From Cladorhizidae sp. MBARI D1340-BT2 (Eukaryota > Porifera > Demospongiae > Poecilosclerida > Cladorhizidae), in the NCBI GenBank assembly GCA_028752905.1, contig JAQNBH010000015.1, positions 35,322,163-35,386,162 on the forward strand: DNA of 64,000 bases, given 5' to 3'. The position numbers were made by a program, and so were the translations under genes. Positions 34,500 through 46,068 of the stretch are shown here, piece after piece. Below the pieces are notes generated by a model. It was not told the DNA's origin. It ran no database searches and saw nothing but the letters and a program-made list of their open reading frames with translations. Numbering within the stretch: position 1 is the first letter of the stretch; each line of letters starts with the position of its first letter.

Positions 34500-35520
34500 A
34501 GTGTGAAGGATATTCTATCTAGGTATGTATCTCTCTTTTTCCCCACATCTGAACAACATCAGGCCATCCATAAAGACACTGTGGAACTTGAAGTGGACCG
34601 AACATTGCCCTTTCTGGACTTCCAGGACTTCCATACACAGAAAGGAACACAGAAGGCATGCTGCAACAGTTTACAGAAAACCCACGAACACCAAACGGTA
34701 CCTTGATTATAGATCACATCATCTTATCCATGTCAGAAGAGGAGGGCGAGGAGTTTGTATGATAGTTCCAGGAGAGTAGTGATTGAGAAGCAGGCCCTAT
34801 GGAAAGAAGAACATCATTTGAATGGGGTATTTATAGAGAATGGTATCCACAAGCCTTCATCAACCTTTCCTCTGTACATAGTTAAAAATAATATGGTAGT
34901 GATTCCTTATGTAAGCAGGAAGCATCAGGAGGGTTTGCAGGAAGTTAACATCAAAGTCATTTGTATATCCGGAAGAACTCTGAGGACACAACTGAGCAGA
35001 GTGAAGAATGTTTTACCAGTGATATGCTGCACTCGTGCATTATGTAGCACATTCATTGCAGCTGTGGGAAGTACAACATAGGGGAGACCAACAGAAGGCA
35101 GGAAACCAGAGTGAAAGAACATCAAGATGCCTTTAAAATGTGTGTAGAAAGAAATCTGCAATTGCTGGACATGCATGGGATAATGGACATCCTATTTTAT
35201 AGGAGAAAGCTACCATGCTAGACCAGGCCAGAAGAGAGAAGGAACAGCTAGTGAAGGAGATATTTTACATCAGCTTAGCTTCAAAGTGTGAGCGGTTCAA
35301 TCGAGATTGTGGAATGGACTTGTCTTGCCTGGCTGTTGGGGGGGCCACTCTCAAGACTCTGAACTTGAAGCCACGACCACTGTCAGGGAGCATCCTGACA
35401 ACTGCCTCGGACACCTCTGGAAAAGGAGGAACAACCTGTGGGAATCACTCACCTGATTCATCAGAAGGTGTAAAACCACAGAGATCAGAGAAGACAGACT
35501 ACCCACAAACCACTACGTGA
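34500..35520 (+). mobile_element. Penelope-like element: RT end and GIY-YIG domain
   Basis: In shifting frames: RTLPFLDF, a typical VYRKPTNTKRYLDYRSHH block, VVIPYVSRKHQEGL, then CSCGKYNIGETNRRQETRVK EHQDA (GIY-YIG endonuclease, with the second Tyr of YIG changed to Asn), and LDQARREKEQLVKEIFYISL with FNRDCGMDLSCL at the end (35215-35520). Penelope-like elements use this fused RT plus GIY-YIG enzyme for target-primed insertion. The 5' RT half is missing and at least four frameshifts make it inactive. Confidence 0.8.
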
Positions 35521-36200
35521 ACTGTGATAGAATCTATAAAAGAGAAGAACAGCAAAGAGAGAGAGAGAGAGAAGAGAAAAGACAAGTGAACTAAAGGAAC
35601 TGTATAAGACAGTTGGTGTATGATACAATTGGTGTATGAGACAATTGTGATTCTATGCTATTATTATTCTTTACCTTTATGACTTATCAGAAGGGTGGAG
35701 ATTGAATTCGTCAAGCTAGGTTTATTGATAAGAGTTGCGGAGCAACTAGGTCAGAGCTGCAAGAGAGTGAGCTTCTCCTGACAACCACCATAAATTTTCT
35801 GCAGCATTCAATTATTTATCAAAAGCGCATCAGTCAACAAGCATGGCTGCACACTCTGTGCTCCTAATGAAGCAGATGCCATGAAGCAGAATTGATGTAA
35901 TCAAACCTGATCTGAACAAACACGTAAAGAAAGACAGACAACAACAACAAAGAATCGATTTTGTAAGCGAGCGAAAGCAAAGGATTTTCAAGCGAATGAA
36001 AATATTTGGGTCCATGATTTTTGTGGAGCAGAATAGTGGGCAACACAAGTGATCCTATAGAGCATATTGCTCCATGATCATATTCAGTGGATGTGTGAGA
36101 CCTGCTCTGGAGATAATGTGCTGAACTCATTATGACCGGTCATAGAAATACTGGGGAAAACCATAGTTAGTGCCTAACTCATAGATCCCACCACACTTAC
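35521..36200. other. No gene seen
   Basis: Contains a GA-rich tract (35555-35580) and the tail of the Penelope element. The open frames on the minus strand (35830-36130) are leucine/serine-rich and do not resemble a known family. Confidence 0.4.
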
Positions 36201-36301
36201 ACCAGCTTTGGATTTCACCTCTACCACCACCACAAGGCCAGTGAGAGATGTGCAAGCTCCATCAAAGTTCATGTGCTTGCCATGGAACTCAAGCATTGAG
36301 A
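36201..36301 (-). CDS. Possible orphan exon
   Basis: Between an acceptor (ccttcag above 36301) and a perfect donor (GGT|gtaagt below 36201), the minus strand reads SMLEFHGKHMNFDGACTSLT and GLVVVVEVKSKAG. Coding-like, but the family is unknown and no neighbouring exon was found. Confidence 0.25.
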
Positions 36302-39300
36302 CTGAAGGAGATGTGATGTAGCTAACTGATAATTTCTTAGTAATGAATGCAAGGCATTGTGTGGCAAGCGAGGGGTCAATAAAAAAATGTATATTTCAAA
36401 TTAGTATCACATTCTCTAAGTATTGTCCTACCCCAAGCATAGCTGCAGGCCTAATACTATACAAATTATTAATGTCCTCAGATTGAATTGTAATATGCTA
36501 AGAGTAGCTCTCACAGTTTTCAAGGAGTACTGGCTCAATATTGTTAGAAGCAAAAACCTTTCTCCGTTATGATCACTTCCAATTTAGCAAATATGTCCAT
36601 AGTTAAAGTGTGTTGATAAATTGAGTGGCAAAGTCGAAATGAAAGTTCACCTGAGCCTAAGGAAGCTTCTCTGTCGTGGGCTGCTGTGCTCCTTCCATGA
36701 TTTTTGTACTCAGTATTTAAAAAAATCTCAATTCTCTTTGTTCTGCTGTTTCAGAAGCTGTTTTGAATTTTTTCTCTATCATTTTAAAATGAGGTCTATT
36801 CCATACTGGCAAAAATCAAACGGTCTCTTCTGCTTAATTTTTTTTGTGAATCTGCAGCTGTGCACATAGCTATCATATGCACAGTGCATAAGAATTTGCT
36901 CATAATTATACTCGTGACTATTTTCAAATTAATCACACTTTCATAGCTAGACAATGCTCAATCTGTGGACATCAGAGAGTGGCTAGCTTCATTAGTAAAG
37001 TTCCTTCTTTATTCCTAGCCCTGACCAGTGTAGCTATTAATGTTGCACAGCTCAAGCTTACCTAAGCTGTGGGTACTTAGAAAGTTAGTAGTTAATCTGT
37101 CTTTGAATCATGCCTAGTATAATGCAGTAGTTAGGGCTACCGATGAAGTTTGTAGCTATACCTTTCTCACAGCTATCTCAAGTGCTATTGAACCTTCTGG
37201 ATCGCAAAGGCAATCTTCAAGGTTTAGTTAATGACATATTTTTGTGGCACTCCTTACCTTGTAGAAACATGGACAGATGGAGTTAAGAAGCTTTACCTGA
37301 GCCCAAGGAAGTTCCTCGACGGTGGATGATGCCAAGTACTAGCCAGCAATGAAGGCATTAAAAATAAACTACAGTTATATGATTGGTTTTGAACACGAAT
37401 AATTTTCAATGTGTAGCTAGCTAGATTACTAGATATGAGCGAAAGTATGATAGCGTGGGAATTCATAAACTGTGAGATTTATGAGTTGATGTTGGTTGTA
37501 ATTCTAGACTTATTGTCCAAGCCCTCATGCGCATGTGCCTCCTCTCTCTCCTATCAAGCATTATACATTAGGACTCGTAAAGATACAAAGATTAGTGATA
37601 CATTACAATGTAATATTATTTTTAATTCTCACACACAGACACACATGTGCACACACACACACATGTGCATGCACACACACACACACTTCTCCTTTTTGGC
37701 CAATGGAGGATGCAGCCAATGTTTACAGTAATGACAAAGGCAAACTGAGCATTCATGGTAAACTACTAAGTCATCACAGTCTGCACAGAGGGCCTGCTTG
37801 TTGTTTTGGAAAGGGTTTCCTTTGAAATGAAAATGTATTCATCTTATCACAATCTAAAATCTTACCATTTCTGTTAATATTTCATATATCTATTTTAAGA
37901 TTTCAGTACAAAGCATATTCATAACTGTGGATTCCAGAGTAAACACACTGCGTATTGAACAATGTCAGCTTCTTTATAAGCAAGTTCTGTTTTCTGCATA
38001 AGCAGCACCATTCTCACTTGCACATGCAGCCAGTTCTTTCCTCCAGCCATGTTATTCTTAGTTACCATGGATCATACATATGCAATGTTAAGTTTTCCAT
38101 CCAGCTGCCTTGTGAGGGCTTGTTTGCTTGCCAATTAGTTGTCTTTTTACTGATTTTAGCATGTGCTTTTGTCTTGCTGATTTTATTGATGTTTTATTAC
38201 AAGGAGAAGCAACGCTCAGTGGGGATTTGGATAGAAAATTTGTTATTGCCACGCATGATATATCTATGCATGTTTCTATCTATCTATGCACAGTGCGTTC
38301 ATCACCCATGGGTAAATGAGTTACCTGCCATATATAATGTGAGATAATACAGGCTTACATAACTCAGGGATGATTGTCAGAGTAAAGAGATCTATAGAGT
38401 GATCTTCTGGATATTCTAAGTTTGACTGGCCGGGCTATGCTCACAGGTGAGAATGGGCTGCACAGTTTAGGAGCTGAATTCTGTTACGAGATAGCAGAAG
38501 AAGCCAACCTGAAATAGGACCAACAACTAACTGACACCCCAAAACCACTCCTTCTCCCCATAATAAATAATTAGATTTCTGCACAGGTATAAAGGTGAAA
38601 GCGGGATGCATGGCAGACAGGAAAGGATGGATATAGTCATTAACATGCTCTATTTTTTTTGCCACTAATGCTTAGCATTCATTATTAGTTGTTTAGAGAA
38701 GTTACCCCCCAGTGGGGAGTTGGATGGAAAAGTTGTATAGCATATCTAAGTATTCATCTAACATCTAGCTATGCACCAAACCTTCACCACCTGTAAAAAA
38801 AATGAACAGGTCACCACTCTTAACATTAACATGGTTTAGCTTGTTCCTTTTTTCTTCATCCACCACTCAATGCCTAGCATTCATTACTAGTTGGCGAGCA
38901 AAGCAACACCTCTTCTAGCACATAGTCATCTCGCTGTGAAAGGGAAATGCTACCTTGTGGATCCATCCCCAGCCTGTCTGCCATCCCAAAGTTGATGTTC
39001 GTGACCTCCAGAATTTCTGACTGCATATATATATGGGATGTGTAAATCTATGTATATTTAATTTACTTTGAAAAAAGGGAGGGGGAAGAAACAAAACAAA
39101 ACACATTATGACTTACATAAAATTTAATCTGGAATGGTCATCATAGTGAAGAGATTGAACGCCCTGAGATATCATAGTTGATGTGTACCCTTACCAGATA
39201 TCTAAATAGGACAAATAACAAACCAAGACCTTAATACCCCACTGCAAGCCCTCCAAAAACATCTCCCCTATAAGTCCTTATATTAATAATGTTGCACTAG

Positions 39301-39446
39301 CGGTGAGAATCGACAAGTAACAACAAGAGTCAAAGGTGCTTCTTCACGGCTTGTAGGTTCTATCAGGTGGCCTAGCGACAAAAAGTGAACTTTTCAATGC
39401 TCTTTGTTTCTAGTGTTTAGGCCAATGGCCATGTCATTTTTAGCTC
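36302..39446. other. Gene-poor stretch
   Basis: No recognisable gene or transposon protein. Holds a (CA)n array at 37630-37690 and AT-rich sequence. A 67-bp exon-like segment on the minus strand (38954-39020, acceptor atgcag, donor G|gtagca) is open in more than one frame and cannot be assigned. Confidence 0.45.
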
Positions 39447-39656
39447 TTAGCTAGCTAGAACTTTGTCTTCAAGTATGGCAGGCAATAATTCTCTATCAAA
39501 GAATTCTACTTTATATTCATCAAATTCAACTGTAACCACACGCCTTTTTGAGCCACTTGCGTTGTGAAGATGACGACCTTTGCCACAATAAACTTCATCA
39601 TTTCTTCGACTAAGCTTGACACTATAAAACTCGATCTCAACAACTGCAGTGTTATT
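39447..39656 (-). CDS. Unrecognised terminal exon, 69 residues
   Basis: It has no ATG and so is easily missed. Starting at the acceptor ctattag above 39656, the frame reads NNTAVVEIEFYSVKLSRRND, VYCGKGRHLHNASGSKRRVV, TVEFDEYKVEFFDRELLPAI and stops at 39447-39449. The alternating charged and beta-branched residues look coding. Just upstream (39713-39781) is an open stretch ending in a donor (ACG|gtaaaa) across a 56-bp intron, in a compatible phase. That upstream stretch is also open in another frame from an ATG at about 39824, so the link is uncertain. Function unknown. Confidence 0.4.
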   Translation of the reverse strand, partial: NNTAVVEIEFYSVKLSRRNDEVYCGKGRHLHNASGSKRRVVTVEFDEYKVEFFDRELLPAILEDKVLAS

Positions 39657-40704
39657 CTAATAGAGTTGAGTTAGATAAAGCCTTGTTAGACAACACTTGA
39701 CTTAGATTTTACCGTGGGAGCTCCAGCGAAGATTTTTTGTAGTCTTCCAAGTTGCGGTCTTTGAGCGCTATCGCTGTCGACCTAAAGTAGTTAAACTCTG
39801 GGTATACTGTCCCATGTACAGCCATGCTAGCTTCAGCAGACCAACCCTAGACAGGACTGTATATATATATATATATATACGTAGATGTGCTTTCCAAGCA
39901 GCAGGAAAGCAGATGGTCATCAATTGTAGTGATGTCATACTTGTCATGTTTCCAGTTTGGTCTGTCAACCTGCAACCCCCCTCCCCCATAAACTGCAAAA
40001 GCTGGATCCATGCCTGATCAATAGTCGACATAACAAGAAAGTCATTGTATATCATACTCCACCAGTATTGTATAATAATATTGAAAAGTCAACTACATGC
40101 TCATGTCTACCCATCCATTATAGCTACCTCTTCAAGACTGTAGAACCATTGTATTTGAAACAACAGACATTATTTCTAGCTCCAGTGTCTTGCTCCAACT
40201 AATCCCATACAGAACTCAGTCTGCTTACCTTTCATTTCTCCCTGCTATTACTAGGCTCTGGATTGGACAATTTAAGCACCATATTCAACACCCCTTGGCA
40301 GCACTTTGACTTTTAACTACACTTCACTGTAATCAACTTAATATATTCCTCCATGTATTTGTTTACTTATTTGTACTCTTCATATTAGCCTCAGGCTATT
40401 GAAAAAAAGTATTTCTCACTTTTATGACAGGTAAGATTTTTTAAAAAATTCATTGCATAAATTCCATAAATCCCAAAACTCTTGCGGGTTGGGGCTAGGG
40501 CTAGGGCTAGGCTCACTAAGATAGTTCGCACCTTTGCTGAGTCTGGCTCTAAACCGCACTCTGTGGCCACATGCATGATGCAATGTTGCAGCCCACTTTC
40601 TCTGGCCTCCGTTAAATTTTTCTCTCTACAACAGCTCAGGAATGCTCTCTGGTGGTTTTGAACTTGGGTCACCAGATGCTGCAAAGTTTTTTGGCTATTA
40701 TTAA
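39657..40704. other. No certain gene
   Basis: Includes a (TA)n tract at 39861 and a short GGGCTA repeat (40494-40510). No recognisable protein. Confidence 0.4.
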
Positions 40705-41398
40705 CACATGCTAGCCTTTAAAAAGGGGGGATGAAACCATTTTAGTAGTAAAGTGCTAAAAAACTTGTGGTCACCACTTTATAGCTCCATAGATTCTGCA
40801 AACTTCATGGTATGGACTTGATATATATATAGCTCAAAAGATAGGTCTCTCTGTGTGCTCTCTTTTGACATTTTTCATAGGTATAACTATAGCCAAGTTA
40901 CTGGAGCTAATGTGGGGGTACCTTAAAACCCAAGTACCTGATTTTGCCACATAAATATCTCCAGATTGCCAGGTGCTAGAGCGCTGAAAGTAGTACCAGT
41001 GGCTAGAGGAAGCCCTACTCTAACCGCTGGTTTCATTAGGCGCTAAAACTGAAGTATGTGCTTGACCACGTACTTCAGTTTTAGCGCCTAATGAAACCAG
41101 TCGTTAGAGTAACCACTGCTGCCTAGTTTGGCGATCTGGAGATATTTATGTGGCAAAATCAGGCACTCAGGTTTTTAGGTACCCTCACTTTAGCTCCGTA
41201 ACTTGGCTATAGTTATATATATATGAAAAATGTTTTAGTATCAAAAGAGAGCATACAGGGAGACCTATCTTTTGAGCTATATATCAAGTCCATAACATGA
41301 AGTTTGCAGAATCTATGCAGCTATAAAGTGGTAACCACAATTTGTTTTAAACATTTTACTACTAAAATTGTTTCATCCCCCCTTTTAATATGCATGTG
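40705..41398. repeat. Foldback element, 0.69-kb near-perfect palindrome
   Basis: Two arms of about 340 bp, roughly 90% complementary by eye, around a 14-bp centre near 41063 (gaagta ... tacttc). Outer ends read cacatgct ... tgcatgtg. The arms share sequence with the older foldbacks at 22390-23520 and 54850-56030. No protein is encoded. High arm identity means a recent insertion or arm conversion. Confidence 0.9.
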
Positions 41399-41928
41399 CT
41401 ATGATATCTTGGGTGATAACAAGGTATGGGAGTGAGGGTATATATTCAAATGGAATGTTGATTATGGAGAGAAATGACGATGCTTCATCCAGAACATATG
41501 CCACAATCCATGCCACACATTGAAAAATGTGAATACTTGAGATCCATCGTTTGAATGATATTTCTTTGATTGAAAGCTTAAGCTCAAGAAAATAATTATA
41601 AATATACCAACTTCCTCAATATTCAACTTGACTTGATGTTTCAGATAGCCTTCACCAGGAACAATAATCCAGTGTGGAATGTGCCCTGCCCACCTCTTGT
41701 TACATCTGTTTTTAAGCTCAGCTTATGGCTCTATTGTTAATGAAACATAAAATATATACATGAAAAAGTCATGGATTTATACAGCTAGGCATATTAAGTC
41801 ATATGAAATACTCTGTAATAAATCTCATGTCTACATGTTCTACTATTCACTATACACTTGAACAAATACTTACTATAATTAAATTATTATTGTCAGCTGT
41901 GCATGATTAGATATTCTTGTACACTACT

Positions 41929-42013
41929 TCATGTTGGAGGAACCCCCTGGGAGGTGCGTCCTGATGCAGAGACTTGTCCATGTGCTTGACACTCCTTCAA
42001 TTCCATTACTTGT
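41929..42013 (-). CDS. Gene 2 tail exon with shifted acceptor
   Basis: Using the acceptor tttcacag just above 42013, phase 2 from the TM exon gives RQVMELKECQAHGQVSASGR, TSQGVPPT and stop TGA at 41929-41931. The upstream acceptor corresponding to that of gene 1 (gcag near 42107) would read into stops, so the gene 1 splice site is not usable. A deletion removed the end of the tail, including the YDNI tyrosine. Confidence 0.5.
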
Positions 42014-43195
42014 CTGTGAAAGTGAAAGTCAACATGATATTCACTAACATTTACAATAACAAGTTTGCCCTTTTGACATCTTCACAATGACTGGTAATTT
42101 CCTGCAGGCTATATACCCCGAGATATTACATCAATCACATTAGTAATAAATTTGATGTTATTAACAAGTTCTCACCTATTGCGGTTCCTATGATGTAATA
42201 CAACTAACACCAGTGTTAGGATGATTGAATACAAAACAACAGTGAGGATGAAAACAGTCACTGCAGTGATAGCAACTGTATATACACATAGAGAAGATAA
42301 ATACGTAGTATACACAATAGTTGATCTTTCCACAATATTTTCTGATATTATAAGACTGAGCTACCATATTACCAGGCAATAGGTCACAGTAGTGTCCTCT
42401 TCAATTAAGGAAAGCATCCCATACCACTAGATCCAACAGAGGGTGTGGTCTTAACAAGCACATGGAATTATTCAGAAGTTGTTGTGTGTTTATGGATATA
42501 ACAAGCATTATACCTCAGGCTTCAAACTATATTTTGGTGGATAAATAAGTGCAGAGATAATTCTGCTGCTCCCATGGACAGCTACATAACCTAAAGTGTT
42601 GTTCAGATTTTGCATGCATGACATTTTAAAAAATTATAATAAATAATTATTGGATGTTACTATATGTGCAAGAAAATTAAAAATAGATTAAGCAGATATG
42701 GTGGTTGTGACTGTGTTATTAAAATAGAGTAGGAGATGGATGAGAGGTCTGTTTTTGTTCTTGGCAATATAGCTCACTCTGAGTAGTTGGTTTTGTAGAA
42801 TGAGGTTGAGCAACAATGGAAACTTGTTGTACTGACATGGTTGTCAGAAATGATCTCTTTCCCTTGATTATCTCTCCATCCAGCTCAGCTTGTGCCACCA
42901 CTTGAAACTGGTATTCTGAACCGGTGATCAGAGCAGCTATGTCCACAGAGTTCTCAATGCTGGGTACTTCTATCAAACCCTTTGTTGCTTGTCTCTTTCG
43001 GTTCTCCATCAGCTGATAGATTATGATGTATTGTGTAATTTCAATGGTTAGTAGTCTCTCCCATGAAACTCTGACAGAAGTGTCAGTCATAACTGTAACT
43101 ACCACATTAGTCACCATTGCTGCAGCACAGAGAAGAGAGAGTAGACAAGTTATGAACAAGGAAAATCTAGTAAGAATACACTGAGGTTGTATCAT
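41929..43195 (-). CDS. Gene 2: short FN3 membrane protein, gene 1 duplicate
   Basis: Three exons that join in frame: FN3 (42778-43195), TM (42176-42275), tail (41929-42013). From the ATG at 43193-43195 the first exon reads MIQPQCILTRFSLFITCLLS LLCAAA, a textbook signal peptide, then MVTNVVVTVMTDTSVRVSWE and the FN3 with KRQATKG and EYQFQVVAQAE, to a stalk and donor A|gtgagc. Introns are about 160 and 500 bp. The product would be roughly 200 residues: signal peptide, one FN3, TM, short tail. In gene 1 this FN3 is the fifth of five and is preceded by an intron; the signal peptide here is that intron's acceptor tract. Alternatively this is a decaying pseudogene of gene 1, since its Ig exon at 45028-45353 is broken. 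Confidence 0.55.
42176..42275 (-). CDS. Gene 2 exon: transmembrane segment
   Basis: Acceptor tatacag above 42275; donor AG|gtgaga below 42176. Reads AITAVTVFILTVVLYSIILT then LVLVVLHHRNRNR: hydrophobic span and positive stop-transfer. One codon shorter than gene 1 but the phase is kept. Confidence 0.7.
42778..43195 (-). CDS. Gene 2 exon: signal-peptide-like start plus FN3
   Basis: The 342-bp FN3 part (42778-43119) equals gene 1 12268-12609 in length and frame, with all changes in frame. The extra 76 bp upstream are open to the ATG at 43195. They include the old acceptor (ctctgtgctgcag), so the transcript either starts here or is still spliced. In gene 1 the same frame has TGA shortly upstream and no ATG. 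Confidence 0.6.
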
Positions 43196-43199
43196 GGCC

Positions 43200-45020
43200 T
43201 TCCCAACTAACAACTTAAATTATCTCCTCAATGTTTTGGCTAGCCTAAGGCAGTTATAAAATACTAGTATCCAGCAAAGTTGTCGACAAGTAAGTGCAAG
43301 GTAATTATTGGGAAAGTCATTTTATTCTACTGAGAGTTGAGTTTTTAAAACCTTTTAGAACATTGATAGCATTGATAAAAGGAGCTCTAATGCCCCACCC
43401 ATGCTTGCTGATTTTATATACCAAGCAAGTACTCCTCTGTGGAAACCCTTGACAGGAAACTTATGTTATTTCTGAGTGTGTCTTTACACTACATATAAGC
43501 ACATAGATCGGCAGTAACTACTACAGTGTGGATTAGTTCTCCCAGACTGTAGTCCAACTCCAAGAAATATCTAAGCAAAAACTATGCAGAAAGATTCCAA
43601 CCACCACAAACCAATGAATGGTTGGCAAATAAATATGCCATCTCAAGTTTTGCTATCAGGATCCTAATTGTTGCAACCACTTCGGAAATCGTATGTGTCT
43701 ATTCCATATTATGGATTTCAATTGGAATGTCCCTCTACCTAGTGTCATGGCCCTAGCCATAATGCTAACCACAACCATTTTCTCTTTTACAGTCATCACA
43801 TGAATAAATATTGTGTCCCTGTGGTCTGTCGAAATTTGGAAAAAAATCTTATGAACCCAAGGCATATTCGAAGGATATCTGCCAGTTTAAGCAACCCTAC
43901 AGCCTTGAGCACTAAGATAGTTTAGCTATAAACAGAAAAGAAATTGCTAGCTAGTGAGAATGATCAATGGCACTTCTAAGCTTTAGCTAATTACCTTAGC
44001 TTTGAAATTGTGGCTTATCGATTGAGGGTCAGACAGAAGAATAAATCTAACCTTTGCCATTGCTAATTCCAAGTTTTTTTCATAAATAGTATCGTATGTG
44101 ACATATTATGGTCACACCATTCTTTGTCAGTAACATTTCCAATTATTATCCAGCTGGGTGTGGTGATTAACGAAGGGAGTGATGACAATGTTCTGGTTTC
44201 GTCTTCTCTATGAAGCAGACCTGCCATGGGAGGGTGGATGATCTAGCTTTTAGTTTCTAGATTGCAAACTGACTGACTAAAAACCAGGCTATAAGCTCCC
44301 CAAACTATTATTTCCTAAAAGAAGCCTAGAATGGGACTTTGCTTTTGTGATAAATCATGGTCACAAGCTAGCAACCTAGCTAGCTCTGATAGAATACTAG
44401 CTAGTACTTTTACTCGAGCTGATAGGGCTAACCTGATAGAGCTAACTGCTCTTGGTGTCTGTCCTTCAACCTATATCATTATGTATATTAACTTATCACT
44501 ATTCCACATGGTCATATGCACACGTATATTTGATGGATTAATTTCTGTAAGTTTCATTGAAGACATACATAGCTTTTGCTTGTTACCTCACTGGAGCTGA
44601 CTCTTAAATCAAACTACAGATTATTTCAAACTTTATTCTAGAAGAAGTTATAACTGTAAACATTTTAACACACATCAAGAAGGTGGTCAGATGATTTAGG
44701 TGAAAGTTGTGAAGTTCATAGAGTGTGTGTATTATACACTCTGTATTCATAGAACATGAAATCTAAAACTCATTTTAATCTGGCAGAGCTGGAGACCTTG
44801 GACTAATTCATCTAGTGGGCCAGAGATGGCTAAACAACAAAAGAAGAAAAACATGTGAGTCAACTTCTAGTACGAATTTATTAACATTATCACAAATATG
44901 GTAAGATTCTACATCTGCTCTTATCATTGTTTCTGGTTATTTGACACGCATTCCTTTCATAACCTACTAACAAGTAGTATTACTATTATATATACCAGTA
45001 TAATTCAGTAATTCTAATAA
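43200..45020. other. Degenerate intron of the gene 1 duplicate
   Basis: 43350-45020 is similar to gene 1 intron 15335-19050. The DNA that holds FN3 modules 1-4 in gene 1 (about 12640-15330) is absent here, the junction lying between 43200 and 43350. The minus-strand frame 43656-43865 falls in this intron and is not conserved as protein in gene 1. Confidence 0.6.
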
Positions 45021-45027
45021 TGCATAC

Positions 45028-45353
45028 CTTCTATAGTGAGTGTGCCCACAACGTCACTGTCCGTGTCCTCATTTCTGACAGTGTATGTGAACTCTCAAAT
45101 TACTTTGCCTATCACAGTTAGCCTGCTATCATAGAATCTGTCAGAGCAAGGATTCTCACTGGTGAACGGTAAGACTACTGGGTCAGCAATACTGTAGGAG
45201 TACTAGAGGAGAGGAGATCATCTTCTCTTCTCCAAGTGAAGGATGTAGGTGCACTTCCTTTAGAAATACCTCGCAGCACATATCTATATTGTTGTAAAGG
45301 ATCTCGGAAATCACTTGGTCCACCCAGTATTACAGTGCTTAGTGTAATGACAC
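45028..45353 (-). pseudogene. Broken Ig-like exon of gene 2
   Basis: Splice sites still resemble those of gene 1 (gtctag acceptor, G|gtatgc donor). The start reads like gene 1 (FRDP, YRYVLRGISKGSAPTSFTWR), but a 1-base deletion after LLSSS shifts the frame into a TAG, and AAAGTAATTTGAGAG adds a TGA further on in the original frame. The exon cannot encode the Ig module. Confidence 0.75.
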
Positions 45354-45519
45354 CTAGACATACATAATGATAATATATGATGTAACATTCAAGTCAATAT
45401 TGATATTATATAAATCATACAGTGTTTAATGATATCATTTGCTGCTCTAATATTCATTGGTCCACACCCTGCTTTATGTTCTGTATGATAGCACCTAGAT
45501 GCATATCAAATATAAATTG

Positions 45520-45815
45520 CTAATCTAAAGTGGAAAATGATTGACAAATACAAATTAACTATTGTTGATTGACTGCTCAAGGCATGGTAGCTTTGATACT
45601 ATTGCATGTGAGAGATACCAAACAGTTTCTATGTTGTAACAACTTCTTCTTGGTAAAGTGATAAAATATATACACCTACACATACATTCAAGAAGAAATA
45701 CTATAGTGGATGGACCAAATAAAAATTAATGGAAGCAAAACTATATTTATCTAGCTATACTAGATGACATTTACAATTTTAAATCATATACACTGACCAT
45801 TATGCATATTTTTAA
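45520..45815. repeat. Upstream-flank duplicate, older copy
   Basis: Similar to 19540-19850 (words tgactgctcaaggcatgg, tttctatgttgtaa.aactt). The same segment recurs at 52185-52420, where it is closer to the gene 1 flank than this one is. Confidence 0.6.
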
Positions 45816-46068
45816 AAGTAGTATAATACAGTGCAACCTTGCTAATCTGAAGTGGGCTAATCTGAACCATGAAAATCCAATGGAGATTATCAATTCGCTA
45901 TACTAGGCTTGCCAGTTCCAAGTGCTCCTACCAAATATGTTAGTACATACCAAACAACTGTTTATGTTGTGCAGGTACAAGTTTTGTGGTGTATATATAT
46001 TTCTATTGGTTGAAATTTACAATACAGTGTAAGTGTTTAAAACCCAGCCTAGAATATACTGTACTCTA

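Noticed and set aside
40494..40512. GGGCTA repeats considered as telomere-like sequence
   Set aside because: Only about three units, not the TTAGGG animal telomere repeat, and no longer array nearby.
43656..43865. 69-residue minus-strand ORF between gene 2 exons
   Set aside because: The matching DNA in gene 1 (about 16030-16300) is not open in this frame, so it is intron sequence.
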